Positions 21,270 through 30,426 of a stretch of DNA of 30,426 bases are shown here, piece by piece. The stretch comes from Saccoglossus kowalevskii. Taxonomy: Eukaryota; Hemichordata; Enteropneusta; Harrimaniidae. Each line of letters opens with the position of its first letter. Position 1 is the stretch's first letter. The translations under genes were made by a program, and so were the position numbers. Below the pieces are notes generated by a model. That model worked only from the letters and a program-made list of their open reading frames with translations. It ran no database searches and was not told the DNA's origin. The DNA lies in NCBI RefSeq assembly GCF_000003605.2, contig NW_003137821.1, positions 1,001,075-1,031,500 of the forward strand, in the 5' to 3' direction.

Positions 21270-22100
21270 TACATAATTTCTTGCTTGAGAAATATGTTCC
21301 TCGTAACAAGATCAATTATTATTTCATACGCAAGTTTTGCTATTTTTTTATAAACCAAGACAGCATTTATGGTAATTTCATTTTAAACAAAAGGAGCTTC
21401 GATTATGTAATGCAATTCGTGCACATGTGCTGTGTAAGGTATGACAAATCATAGTGTGAGATAAGATGAGCAGTAATGGTTGGGCATCAGAAAATAGCTT
21501 AGATGAAGCTAGTCTAGTTAGATCCCGAATACTAATGGAGTTAATTATTCATTTTGGCGCGCGTTTTGTTGAGAAATAAAATTACATGAGAAGAAAATAT
21601 TAAAATAGCAGCACAAGTTAATATCAACACAAAATTATGCTTGCACCAAATGCATTGAAGCGACATGTCTAACAGTTTAAAAATAAGTACATATAGAATG
21701 TTTAAAGTATCACATCTTTCTTTATCAAACAAATATTTACATAATAATTAATTGTATAGTTTCATTGTGATAAATTAACGTTACTAATCAGATTGAAGCT
21801 TATATTTGTGTTCAAGTGTTTGACACACTGACGGTGTGTATCGTTATTTTATTCCATAAATGAGCAATTCTGATAAAATATTACTATTCTGACAACTGTC
21901 TATAATTTTAAACTAATTTATACTTACAAAAAGTATTTTAAAATACAAGATACATTTTCTTGTAAAAATATTTACAATTTATCAGATCCGGAATTCCAAA
22001 ATAAAAACAAATAAAATAAAATAAAAACTTGCAAGAAAGGTGAAGATTAATAGTAATATAAAATATGATAAATAGTGACATAATGTAAATATTCATTTTC
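21270..22100. other. No gene seen
   Basis: AT-rich sequence with short A/T simple repeats such as AAATA at about 22008-22026. No coding or RNA features recognised. Confidence 0.4.
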
Positions 22101-22109
22101 CTGCATTCG

Positions 22110-22365
22110 AATAGTGATATTGCTAAACGTGTGGGAACGGGCCGTGAATGTTACAATATTCGTTGCTTGTCTGGTGTACAATGGTAGTTTTAGTAACATC
22201 GTCACTGTGTTCTTTACGCGCACTGCCGAACTGGAATGCCACGACCCGGGTAAAATGTGTAAAATAACCTTAGTTTTCACGGCTGAGGGTACATCCACAG
22301 CCTTTCCGATGACGGGCCGTTGATCCACGCAGCATTCTATCATACTTCTGTACGAAGAACACATT
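22110..22365. other. GC-richer segment open on both strands
   Basis: A plus-strand frame (22114-22323) and a minus-strand frame (22364-22047) are both open. The plus-strand product begins with a hydrophobic stretch (NVTIFVACLVYNGSF) followed by two close cysteines. Neither matches a family I know. It may be a single exon or a repeat relic. Confidence 0.18.
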
Positions 22366-22970
22366 ACGAGTTGACTCCATAAACATAATTACTTCGTCTC
22401 GAATGCAAAACGCAGCAGTGTCCCCAAACAATACAACTAGAATATGGTTGCAATAATTTATATCAAGCTTGTCAATGATTTGTAAGTTCTTTTTACATGT
22501 TTTGCCAAAATCTATTACGCAACTTGATACAACATTAAATCTGTTCGGATGTTTGCTGCTTAACCAACATAGAGGGTAATTCTATCGAATGAGTTACCAT
22601 TCAGTACGCAATTCCAAGATACAATTATTTAAATTCAATCTACATGTAATTTGAAACTGGACGTGAAATATACAGTTTTCGTTATTGATGCCTCTGAGTC
22701 AGTGCTATTCTTAAACTAGCGACCATTCAGTTGCTCAAATTTGACATTCAGTATCCATGAATACTAGGTCTTGCTTACTTGTGTTTCACATTGCGTAATT
22801 GCTTCACCGTGTTTTCAATAAACTTACTTTGTGTTTTGATTTATGATATGATGATAAGTGTTCTTATAGTCCAGTCATTCTAGCAAAAAAGGGGGCCAAC
22901 CCGTTCTGTCCAAAAGTTTATTGTTTGATTAATATAATTGCTAATCGTCATCGTTATTTTCATCAGATAT
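22366..22970. other. No gene seen
   Basis: AT-rich sequence up to the edge of the retroelement island. The base composition changes sharply at about 22970-23000. Confidence 0.35.
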
Positions 22971-23126
22971 CTAAACTACATTTGTGCATTCAGATCCTCG
23001 ACATTGACCACAAACTGCAGAACATTCAAGGTTGTGCTTTCTGCATCTGAGACTGCGAAAGTCTGTGGAGCAGTTGCATCTCACTATCCTCAAGAGAAAT
23101 TCAGGTGCTACCTCTTTGTCAGTCAT
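22971..23126 (-). pseudogene. Fragment encoding a cysteine-rich CXC (tesmin/TSO1-like) domain
   Basis: The minus-strand frame from 23126 to a TAG at 22973-22971 reads MTDKEVAPEFLLRIVRCNC, then RCRKHNLECSAVCGQCRG and SECTN. The pattern CxC...C-R-K-x3-L-x-C-x3-C-G-x-C-x-G-x3-C is the C-terminal cysteine-rich signature of many uncharacterised invertebrate proteins and resembles zinc-binding CXC domains. The usual preceding MTD-x3-AP-x-x-LL stretch is also present. Compared with the family, one or two middle cysteines seem lost (STDFRSL), suggesting decay. It is in the same frame as the recombinase fragment upstream, separated by one TAA (23147-23145). It is not a normal part of DIRS recombinases, so I read it as a piece of another gene or element joined here. 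Confidence 0.6.
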
Positions 23127-23144
23127 TACAGGAATGACGATTGG

Positions 23145-23400
23145 TTATGAATCGCGTCCTGTGATTTGCTCCCTAGCGAGAAACCCGATTCGTGTCTTTA
23201 TCACGACTTGATTGTTCATGAAGGCGACACACCCGTCTGAGAAAGACAGGGCCCCTAGTTCAGCCCGACACCTACCTGAGGTGAGGGTGAGTAGGAAGAC
23301 TGTTTTCCACATCAAAAGTTTGAGTGGTGCTGATCGGAGAGGCTCAAAGGGCAGTCTGCTTAGAGCGGTCAACACAACTGATAAGTTCCAATTGGTTGGT
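23145..23400 (-). pseudogene. DIRS tyrosine recombinase fragment
   Basis: The frame reads NLSVVLTALSRLPFEPLRSA, then PLKLLMWKTVFLLTLTSGRC and RAELGAL, ending IGFLAREQITGRDS before a TAA. The SGR-x-RxEL stretch is where the first catalytic Arg of tyrosine recombinases sits; the PFEPL and FLA-x-x-Q motifs are typical of DIRS recombinases. The C-terminal HxxR and tyrosine half is absent: the frame runs past the stop into the CXC fragment instead. The core-binding region upstream (to about 23850) is too decayed to delimit. Confidence 0.8.
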
Positions 23401-23962
23401 TCCTTTGTTTAGGGTCTATGCCTCTGATTGAACAGTAAACAGTCTCCTAATGGAAGGATAGCCGATTTGCCTCGTCCCAAGAGAGTCCCAATGGTGGCTG
23501 ACAAGGCTGACCTACAGCCAAAGGACAAATCCATTTCGTTCAAACGATGGACGAAAAGTCAGCTGTCTGGCCAACAAAGAGATGGTATGGATCTCCCTTC
23601 CACTACACCAATCAGTGTACATACGTCATGTCAAGGTGTAGGCTGTGTTGGTGGGATCCCTGTTCGCCCAGTTGGGACAGCAGATCCGGAAGTCCGGAAG
23701 CATCCCTGGTTTTCGACAAACATTTCAAACAGTATTTGAAACCAGACCTTGCTTGACTCGTTGGGCGCCATTCACGTCAAAGTGCAGATGCGCTCCTGTC
23801 AAAGTTTCTCCAGTATCCGGTGAATAGCGGGATGGGAGGAAAGGCGTACACGCCCATGTGAGTCCATGTGGGTCGACAAAGTGTCACTGTCCCAAGCTCC
23901 TGGAGTCAGCAGGAGTGTATTGTACGTCGAGAGCTTGGCATTCCGGGGTGAGGTGAGTAGGT
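23401..23962 (-). other. Decayed interior of the DIRS element between RNase H and recombinase
   Basis: Same GC-rich composition and position within the element, but no frame stays open and no domain can be traced. It probably contains the end of RNase H, any methyltransferase-like region and the recombinase N-terminus. Confidence 0.5.
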
Positions 23963-24193
23963 TTAACCTTGGAAAGTCCCACCTCCAAAACAGTCTTGTT
24001 CATGCAATAGGTGTGCTCCCCAACATGTGAGGGAGGCATCCGTTTCCAGAGTCATAGCCGTGGCAAGTGGGTTCAAGGGGACCCCCTTCCTGAGGTTGGC
24101 AATTGCCAACCACCAGGGCAAGGCATCCCTCGCTTGGTCAGAGGGTGTTACTTGCCTCTCCAGTTCCCATACTAGAGCCCGGTGGTGAAACAA
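23963..24193 (-). pseudogene. DIRS RNase H domain fragment
   Basis: The open segment reads HRALVWELERQVTPSDQARD, then ALPWWLAIANLRKGVPLNP and LTLETDAS-type sequence (MTLETDASLTCWGAHLLHE), the hallmark TDAS-x4-WGA motif of DIRS/Ngaro RNase H with its first catalytic Asp. It follows the RT connection region on the same strand. The frame stops at 23963 after GGGTFQG, before the later catalytic residues, so the domain is incomplete. Confidence 0.8.
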
Positions 24194-24199
24194 AAGTGC

Positions 24200-25192
24200 G
24201 TGGCTGCGAAACGCGGCCTCGGGGAACTACCCTGCGACCCACTGACATCATTCCGGTGATCCACATTAGTTCTCGGGGTACACAGAGGGAATGCTGACTA
24301 GGTGTTTGGCTAGGTTGTTTAGGCAACAGGCCTGCGGAGACTGTACGAAGCCCACCTCCGTGTTGAACACCCTGGCCAGCAACACCAACTGTTGTGTTGG
24401 CTGAGGGTGGGACTCGATTTACTAGGAAGCACAACTGGTCTAGAATCTACTACCACCCCTTGTTCGGTTGTGTAGCAACCAGCCATTTAGGTACATGTTC
24501 ATGTGTACCGATGTAATGTGTACTGGTGCAGCAGTAGCACCACCTGTTTCCACACTCTGGGGAATACGTATGGAGCCATGCAAAACCTGAATGGGAGCAC
24601 CCTGCACTTGACTACTGGGCCCAAGTAGGCGAATCAAGGGAGTCGCTGACTCACTGGGTGTATCGGAATGTGCGGGTAAGTATAGCTCAATCTAGTGAGG
24701 CTAACCAGTAGAAACAGAGCACGGAGAATATTATGGTGCTCGGCATTTCCAAGAAGCTCATACTGATTTAGTCTACTTAAGTCCAGAATGGGGCACAGCC
24801 ACCTGTAGTCTAAGTTTTAGTCTTTGGAACCACCAATACTTGCGAGTAGAAACCCGGACTTAACGCCGGGTCCCCTATCCTGTGTATAGCCCCCTTTGTT
24901 AGCAAACTATCTACCTCCTGTCGGATTGCTCACACAGTCACATGATCGGTTACGTGCTGCCTTCGAACCAGAATACACCGGCACAATCAGTAAGACAGAA
25001 ATGTGTGGGTTTGGTGGTTCCACATCGGGGTGATCTCTCCTTTGCTGAGGTCAGACCCTGTGAGGCATGTAGAAGTCGACTTTGCCGCCCCACCAAACAT
25101 ATGCATATCCCCTTGTTGCAAGCGGAAGCATCAACATTGCTTCCCCTGCGAGCTGGGTAGGCGGCCCCCAATGAAGAGAGGGGGACCACCAT
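24200..25192 (-). pseudogene. DIRS reverse transcriptase, broken
   Basis: The upstream part (25192-24950) is degenerate. From about 24929 the frame reads AIRQEVDSLLTKGAIHRIGD and GFYSQVLVVPKTK, then a stop and frameshift, then CPILDLSRLNQYELLG (finger and palm start), HIPIHPVSQRLP, a stop (24633-24635), FAYLGPVVKCRVLP and MAPYVFPRVWKQVV. The catalytic region is MYLNGWLLHNRTRGG, where functional relatives carry the palm aspartates, and the motif A aspartate position is also altered. The enzyme is therefore dead. At least two stops and several frame changes were seen. Confidence 0.82.
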
Positions 25193-25314
25193 CTGGTCCC
25201 TACTTCCTTGGGATGCGTCGCCACTTTTCCCTCCCCCAGAAGAGCCGGGACGCTTGCACCCTGGCTACTTCTGGCCAGTGGGTGCCGACTTGGGTGGGTG
25301 GTTATTACGTTTTC

Positions 25315-25813
25315 TCAGCTTGGTGTCCTTACCGCCTGTCCTTGGCAGAAGCCAAACTGGCCCGCTGGTATCATCTGTACCAACTGGTCAGTGGGATCCC
25401 GAAGCACCAAGACTGCTCCTTCCATCCTCAAAAAAGAAGAGGGTGGGGGAGGTCCAGACTGCGTAACTGAGGCAGTGGTGCGCCCAGTGAAAACAGCCAA
25501 AACCGCATTCCACTGTACAAAGGCATCCCCTGCCATGTGGTGTCCCACCAATGGCTGTGTCTGGTCTAAGGGGCTGGTGTATTCAGCCATTGAGACTTCA
25601 GAGTGGTGGCAGCGCAAAACAATTCGTTCCTGTGGGCTGGCCACAACTCGAAGGTTGAGGGTCACCACTCTGCTCTCAGTGCGTGGATTGTTTCCGACTA
25701 ACCGGCCAAAATATTCCATGAACGCGGTCACCCCCTTTGCCTGTCCAAACGAACCAAAAAATCAGGGGAATCGGGGTCAGGGGAGGAACCGAAGGATCCG
25801 ATTGGGGCGCCAT
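25315..25813 (-). pseudogene. DIRS gag-like open frame, frameshifted
   Basis: A start at 25813 opens MAPQSDPSVPPLTPIPL in one frame. After a shift near 25735 the main frame continues with TAFMEYFGRLVGNNPRTES and later ASPQERIVLRCHHSEVS, EYTSPLDQTQPLVGHHMAG and DPTDQLVQMIPAGQFGFCQG. It has the position and hydrophilic character of the first DIRS protein, which lies upstream of the RT and packages the RNA. No zinc knuckle is visible. The assignment rests mainly on being the leading frame of the element. Confidence 0.55.
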
Positions 25814-25879
25814 ATTTGACTCCAAACTATGCTGACTCCGGTCTCAAACACCGCTTGATCGGGTAGCGCTTGATCCAGC

Positions 25880-27010
25880 AGAAAAGATTAATCATAAAAT
25901 TTACCTACCCTAAGGTCTTAGGCCTCTATCCCGTGGGGACCAAGGTCCACTCATTAACACCATCTGTGCGTTCCCCCTACGTCACATACATTCACACACA
26001 CCAAACCATATCTAAAAAATTTCCTAATAGTTATATTTTTCAATGTAGTAAAAATGCACCAAACGGCCATTTTGAATATATGCAAATTAGGTATATTTCG
26101 GAAGCCTAGATTTTCCCAGACCTTTAATATGTCAATCTAGGCACTTCCCCGGAATGTGTAGTGAAGGTGTGTTGTATGTTAGGTCACATTTACAAACTTT
26201 TTTATTGAATGGTATGCGTAATAAAACTCAATACTACGTACTATTATGTCCTGCTACCAACCCTTTAACATTACGAAATGGATGTAGTACATCTACATAT
26301 GGATTTAATGCACGTCTATTTGCAATATATTGCATATGTGTATATTCCTCAAGAGGCAAGCTACAATGGTGTTTGTGCCAGAATTCTGAATTAATAGTCA
26401 ATCGAGAGTAAATCACTAAAGGGGTTATAGTCATAATATTTTGCGTATTCAAATTGGCGAACGTGTGCAATTTACACGAATTGACATGAATTAGTCGAAT
26501 AGATACCACATAACATTATAGTCGTGTATTTGTTCTTCTATATTTTCGTAAACGTCAGACCATGTTTAGGCACTAATTATATTATCAATTAAAATTACTG
26601 TTAAATATGGTAATTACATTTTAATCCAAATGCAATGGGAAAACACCAGGCATGTCAAATATGACGAACAGGTTGTAGCATATACATTTATTCCCATTGC
26701 CAGTCCACAGCGCTTGATGTGTGTTAATTTACATAAATACAAAAGATGAAATATACCCTTTGTGATTTGCTCATGAATAATTCAAAGCATGTCACTTGAC
26801 ATTGGAAGGATCTATCTAATTCCCATTTCTCCCCAAGAAACTCGATTGACCGGTTTACACTCTGCATATTAACAAAAGATTACAGAAATAAACCAACGGC
26901 CAGAACAGTTTTAGACAGTGATATTTGATTTTGTCACTGATCCCCATGCTAGATTAATTTTTGATCGCATAGCATTGTTGTAAAATGCAATATTTAATCA
27001 TTTAATATTA
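25880..27010. other. No gene seen
   Basis: The first 100 bases may still belong to the DIRS terminus (small palindromes at 25909-25948). An inverted pair GCCTAGATT/AATCTAGGC lies at 26104-26112 and 26134-26142. The rest is AT-rich with only short open frames. Confidence 0.35.
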
Positions 27011-27512
27011 ATTTTGTATTCATAAACAATTTCTATCATGTTTCAATCGATTATTCACACAATGACAGAAACAGAATATCATTTCGTTGTAATAGTCCCA
27101 CATGATCAAGATCCACAACATTCGATTAATACTAAATGTTCTCAAGAACAAACTCATAAAACACGTTCGCACTTTATTGAAATGACGGACATTTGTCATA
27201 GTAACATGTTACCAGTGTCACGTTTACTAATCAACCGGGTGATTGAAATTAAATGGTACCCACCGAAAAATACACAGGGTCAGAATTTTGTATTCATAAG
27301 CAATTTCTATCATGTTTCAATCGATTATTCACACAATGACAGAAACAGAATATCATTTCGTTGTAATAGTCCCGCATGATCAAGATCCACAACATTCGAT
27401 TAATACTAAATGTTCTCAGAAACAAACTCATAAAACACGTTCGTACTTTATTGAAATGACGGACATTTGTCATAGTAACATGTTACCGGTGTCACGTTTA
27501 CTAATCAACCGG
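27011..27512 (+). repeat. Recent tandem duplication, 274-bp period
   Basis: Copy 1 is 27011-27238 and copy 2 is 27285-27512. The 228-bp copies differ at only about six positions and are separated by a 46-bp spacer. Each copy is open in one plus-strand frame (starting MFQSIIHTMTETEYHF), giving two nearly identical small open frames. The period is not a multiple of three, so the frame is not continuous through the array. No domain is recognisable, so I treat the open frames as a by-product of the duplication. Confidence 0.95.
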
Positions 27513-27519
27513 ATGTTTG

Positions 27520-28553
27520 AATTTATCCCACAATCAAATTTATCATATTAAACATTTCTCGTTTCCATGTTTGTATAATATTTTGAGTAGATATAACTGC
27601 GCTTAGTTAATTTAAAGTGTTATCAATTGCTTTAACAATTGCATTCGTAATTTCGGCAATGGTTTATAACTAATAGCATAACCAAACCTACTGTGACCCT
27701 GGTAGTCGTTGAGTCAAATCATTAATGGATAGCCGTTCGAGGTTCAATTATGTTTCGTTAGTTTGTCAGTCCCTTGACTGACTCTCAATACATACGGATA
27801 TTACGAGGAAACAAAGTATGCACAAAGTACGAGTGAATGTACTGACACGCAGCGTGTTTAGCTCAAAAAATAGAAAACAATATTACTATGAGTATCGTAC
27901 ACACACGACAAGAAATGAAATGTTAGATTTCGTTTTACCGAGACTAGACCTGCTATGCCATAAATGTATTTTTAAAACAATACATAATGGTTCCAAGAAT
28001 TTGAAAATATGCTGTACAATACCACATAACTACATCGCGTTGTATACCATATTTATCAGTATTGCCCAAATGTCTTTCCAGTAACCCAGTGAGGTTATCA
28101 AACTATATTACAGTTAGCACATTAATTCACATCACGTCCAATTAAAGTATTCAACATTTACGTGTATTTCTCAGGAGATAAATTGAAAACATGTTCTGGG
28201 TCAGAATCTAAAAAAAAATCCAATTCAATCAACAACATGTCTATAAACGTGACATGGGTAATAACACTAATTATTTTCACTGTACAACCTGTATTAATAC
28301 TCTCGAGCGATCTGAAGCTGTTAAATATAAAATTATTATGTTAATATATATCTCAGACTGGTCTACAAATCTCTGCCTTATCTGTTTTATGATGTGCCAG
28401 GTTTGGGAAATTACGACCGCACTTTTTTCTGTTATTTCCGATCTACCATTCTGCGAGTCAGATAATATCGGGTGAAAATGGAGGATTGGGGGTTGTGGCT
28501 CAAGAAACATTAGTGGCCTAAGAAAAAACTTAAATTAGCAACGAAATGTCAAT
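27520..28553. other. No gene seen
   Basis: AT-rich sequence. Open frames at 27818-28084 and 28162-28475 are short, overlap frames on the other strand and show nothing recognisable. Confidence 0.35.
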
Positions 28554-29203
28554 ATGAGAGAGCTAACTAAACAAAGAGAAATATTTGAACAAGCCGTAAA
28601 TATTTAGCAAGAAAAAGTCGCCCAGGCAGCTAAACTTGGAAGAGAAAAGATAAAACAAAATTTATTGTCGCAAGGCGGTTTATCATTATGCATTTTATGT
28701 ACAGTGAATGTGCAACTTTTTGTGATGCAATTGTTACTAAATGGAAAAATAAGGTGAAATTCCTGTCACTATAGCTACTTGTCTCCAAACACATACACCA
28801 GGGCCGGCCAGATGGACCAGATATTACCATCCCTAATAGTGTGCTGTGGGTGAAATTCTACGTCATATAGTTGGTGTATTTGCCTGAAAGTACAAAGGTT
28901 GATGGCGATTCCCTAACCCCACCCCATACAGCACCAATTGTGAATTCCTGGTCATGCACCTACCATGGTGAACCCGGATGACAATCTTTTAGAACATTTG
29001 GCTGATGATCGGCTTGGAGATTCCCTGACCGATTGTGCCAATCAGCAGTCTTGTGGGTTTGTGTGTATAGTGTTTAGACAAGAGCTCTGTCTCGGACCAA
29101 AAGAAGTGTACAAATCCAGTACCAGAATTCATGTTCATGTGGTGTCCCCTGACAGTTGGTATGAATTATAACAAAGTTGACTTGACAGTGGTGGCAAATG
29201 GTA
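28554..29203 (+). pseudogene. Unidentified decayed coding region
   Basis: One frame begins MRELTKQREIFEQAVNI, a stop, then QEKVAQAAKLGREKIKQNLL, a coiled-coil-like charged stretch. The same frame is open again from 28965 (MVNPDDNLLEHLADDRLGDS), with cysteines (CANQQSCGFVC) and STRIHVHVVSPDSW. In between, other frames look more protein-like (RPDGPDITIPNSVLWVKF, LPESTKVDGDSLTPP), suggesting several frameshifts. A donor-like GTAAGT follows at 29200. I do not recognise the family. It may be a relic gene or mobile element, or partly chance. Confidence 0.25.
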
Positions 29204-29543
29204 AGTATAGTATAACATATTACGTTAATAATGGTCTACTGCGCTGAAGATGTCAGTCTCATAATTTCCCCAGTTTCCTCTTTTCATCACAAATTCGCAA
29301 AATAGTTCTGTTTATTTTCTTCACGTTCCTTCAGAAGTTTGGGACCAAAAATAGCCATATATTTTTGAGTAAAAACTGAAAATTGACTCAAATTTTGTCT
29401 GTTGGCTCCAAAATCAGGGTTCATTTCCAGAAATATTGAAGAATATAAAAAAGCACAAAATCTGGACGAGAAAGTCTGGCAGTAAAAAGGTTAACAACAT
29501 CGATTGGAGAACACATGTAAAGTACTTCAGTCGAGTGAATAGT

Positions 29544-29848
29544 GTCAAGCATATTTTGACAAGTGTAAAATCTTTTACCATTGCTCTCTATGGCCCAAGA
29601 TAATTTCCAGATACAAAGGAAAGGTTCCTACCATGCTAGGAAACAAATCTGGTTTTCACTTAGAAAAGGATGATACATATCAACTGTACCTTGTTGAATA
29701 AGTATGCGGTGCGGACAACACTGAACACACCCATATGTCTACAGGCTTGATTGAAATTGTACCTGCTGACCATTGTGTAGAAGGTTCAGTTGCCTTGCAA
29801 GAGAAAGAAACCGTTCAGGATGTACATCTGGGAACTCAACTTTTTTGA
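29544..29848 (+). pseudogene. Unidentified reading frame with one internal stop
   Basis: About 100 codons read in one frame with a single TAA near 29699: after YFDKCKIFYHCSLWPKII it continues GNKSGFHLEKDDTYQLYLVE, stop, then GADNTEHTHMSTGLIEIVPA and DHCVEGSVALQEKETVQDV, ending at TGA. Composition is protein-like and follows the decayed region at 28554-29203 on the same strand, so both may derive from one gene split by an intron. No family recognised. Confidence 0.25.
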
Positions 29849-29859
29849 ATTTTAGATCA

Positions 29860-30426
29860 AAGAAGTGCAACAGGTAATTATATAATAAAATGTCACACTT
29901 AGAGACATACCAGGCAATTCGTTTGTTTTAAGCAGTTTTAAGCAGTTACCCTTTGGCAACATGAAGTGCTGTGGGAGTACACGGCATGATGAAACTGGGT
30001 GTAATTGAATGCTCTGATTCACCTTATTGCTGAACCATTGCACTTAGGAATCCTGCTGGAAGACTTTGATTTTGTTAGGATTTTCGGAAGCCCAATAAAA
30101 TAGCAATATTTGATCCTGAGCCCATGTCTAAACCAGAGAAATTCATTACACAATTGATGGTGATTGACTAAACTCGATCTCAATAAATCATCATTGCCGA
30201 CCGAGGCAAATGCAAAAACTGCCATCTTTGCACCTTTTCCATTTGTTGTTACCTCTGATTCAGTCATGTGAATTTACATTTATCAGCACAAAATGTATAT
30301 AAAAGATTTATTTAGGCAGCTAACAGCTAACCGAGCCCCTGAAAGCGGTTGATAGGATCCACCTACTACCATGGTCAAACCAAGCATTTAAAATCGAAGT
30401 TGAAGTGAAACTGGGAAATAAACCTA
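29860..30426. other. No gene seen at the right edge
   Basis: An 82-codon minus-strand frame (30267-30019) is open but unlike any family I know. The rest is AT-rich and is cut by the window end. Confidence 0.3.

Larger units (their letters stand above)
23145..25875 (-). mobile_element. Degenerate DIRS-type tyrosine-recombinase retrotransposon
   Basis: Domains in order on the minus strand: gag-like (25813-25315), reverse transcriptase (about 25192-24300), RNase H (24193-23963) and tyrosine recombinase (about 23400-23145). This order and the sequence style define DIRS-like elements, which integrate through a recombinase rather than a DDE integrase. The island is clearly GC-richer than its surroundings. 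Every domain is interrupted by stops or frameshifts and catalytic RT positions are changed, so it is inactive. Near the 5' end CGCTTGATC occurs twice (25852-25860, 25867-25875), followed by two small palindromes (25909-25922, 25937-25948), possibly from the terminal repeat. I could not define inverted termini or an internal complementary region. The 3' end is cut by the CXC junction at about 23130. Confidence 0.85.

Noticed and set aside
23212-25819. Many plus-strand open frames of 60-203 codons in the GC-rich island
   Set aside because: They lie opposite the minus-strand DIRS domains, which carry the recognisable homology; GC-rich antisense sequence has few stops.
26104-26142. GCCTAGATT/AATCTAGGC hairpin
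   Set aside because: A 9-bp stem is expected several times by chance in 30 kb, and there are no target-site duplications or conserved partner.
26632-26700. GCAATGGGA/TCCCATTGC inverted pair, possible transposon ends
   Set aside because: Only 9 bp long, no flanking duplication and nothing recognisable inside.
27681-27760. tRNA-like GTTCGA B-box similarity
   Set aside because: No cloverleaf can be drawn and no matching A box or acceptor stem was found.

Overview
The window looks like nuclear DNA of an animal, most likely a marine invertebrate. It is AT-rich and gene-poor. The one clear gene is split by introns with GT/AG splice sites, and the rest is dominated by decayed mobile elements of metazoan type (DIRS, a CR1/L2-like LINE, a MITE-like element) and simple repeats. 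I saw no bacterial operon structure, rRNA, tRNA or CRISPR array. The phylum cannot be fixed from the sequence alone.

Layout. 1-2.7 kb: the left copy of a dispersed inverted repeat, a small cluster of CRE-like (TGACG) tandem repeats, and a decayed open frame that may be a dispanin/CD225 pseudogene followed by an AATAAA signal. 4.0 kb: a 51-bp truncated copy of a GPCR exon. 6.9-16.6 kb, minus strand: a four-exon class A (rhodopsin-like) GPCR of 378 residues whose splice phases all agree. Intron 2 (1.0 kb) is mostly an 836-bp inverted-repeat transposon that ends about nine bases from the 5' splice site. Intron 1 (7.3 kb) contains a LINE 3' fragment and the right copy of the dispersed inverted repeat.

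16.6-22.9 kb is mostly unassigned: one candidate orphan exon, a roughly 375-bp pentanucleotide satellite and a degenerate 172-bp tandem duplication. 22.97-25.87 kb is a GC-richer island holding a broken DIRS-type tyrosine-recombinase retrotransposon on the minus strand (gag-like, reverse transcriptase, RNase H, recombinase). Directly after it, in the same frame, lies a fragment encoding a cysteine-rich CXC-like domain from a different protein family. 27.0-27.5 kb is a recent 274-bp-period tandem duplication. 28.5-29.9 kb has stretches that look like decayed coding sequence which I could not name.

Only the GPCR appears functional. The most notable points are its unusual activation motifs (DRC, KPxxY, no CWxP), the transposon beside its splice donor, the nearby paralogous exon fragment, and the in-frame recombinase/CXC junction. 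I found no convincing undescribed multi-gene system.
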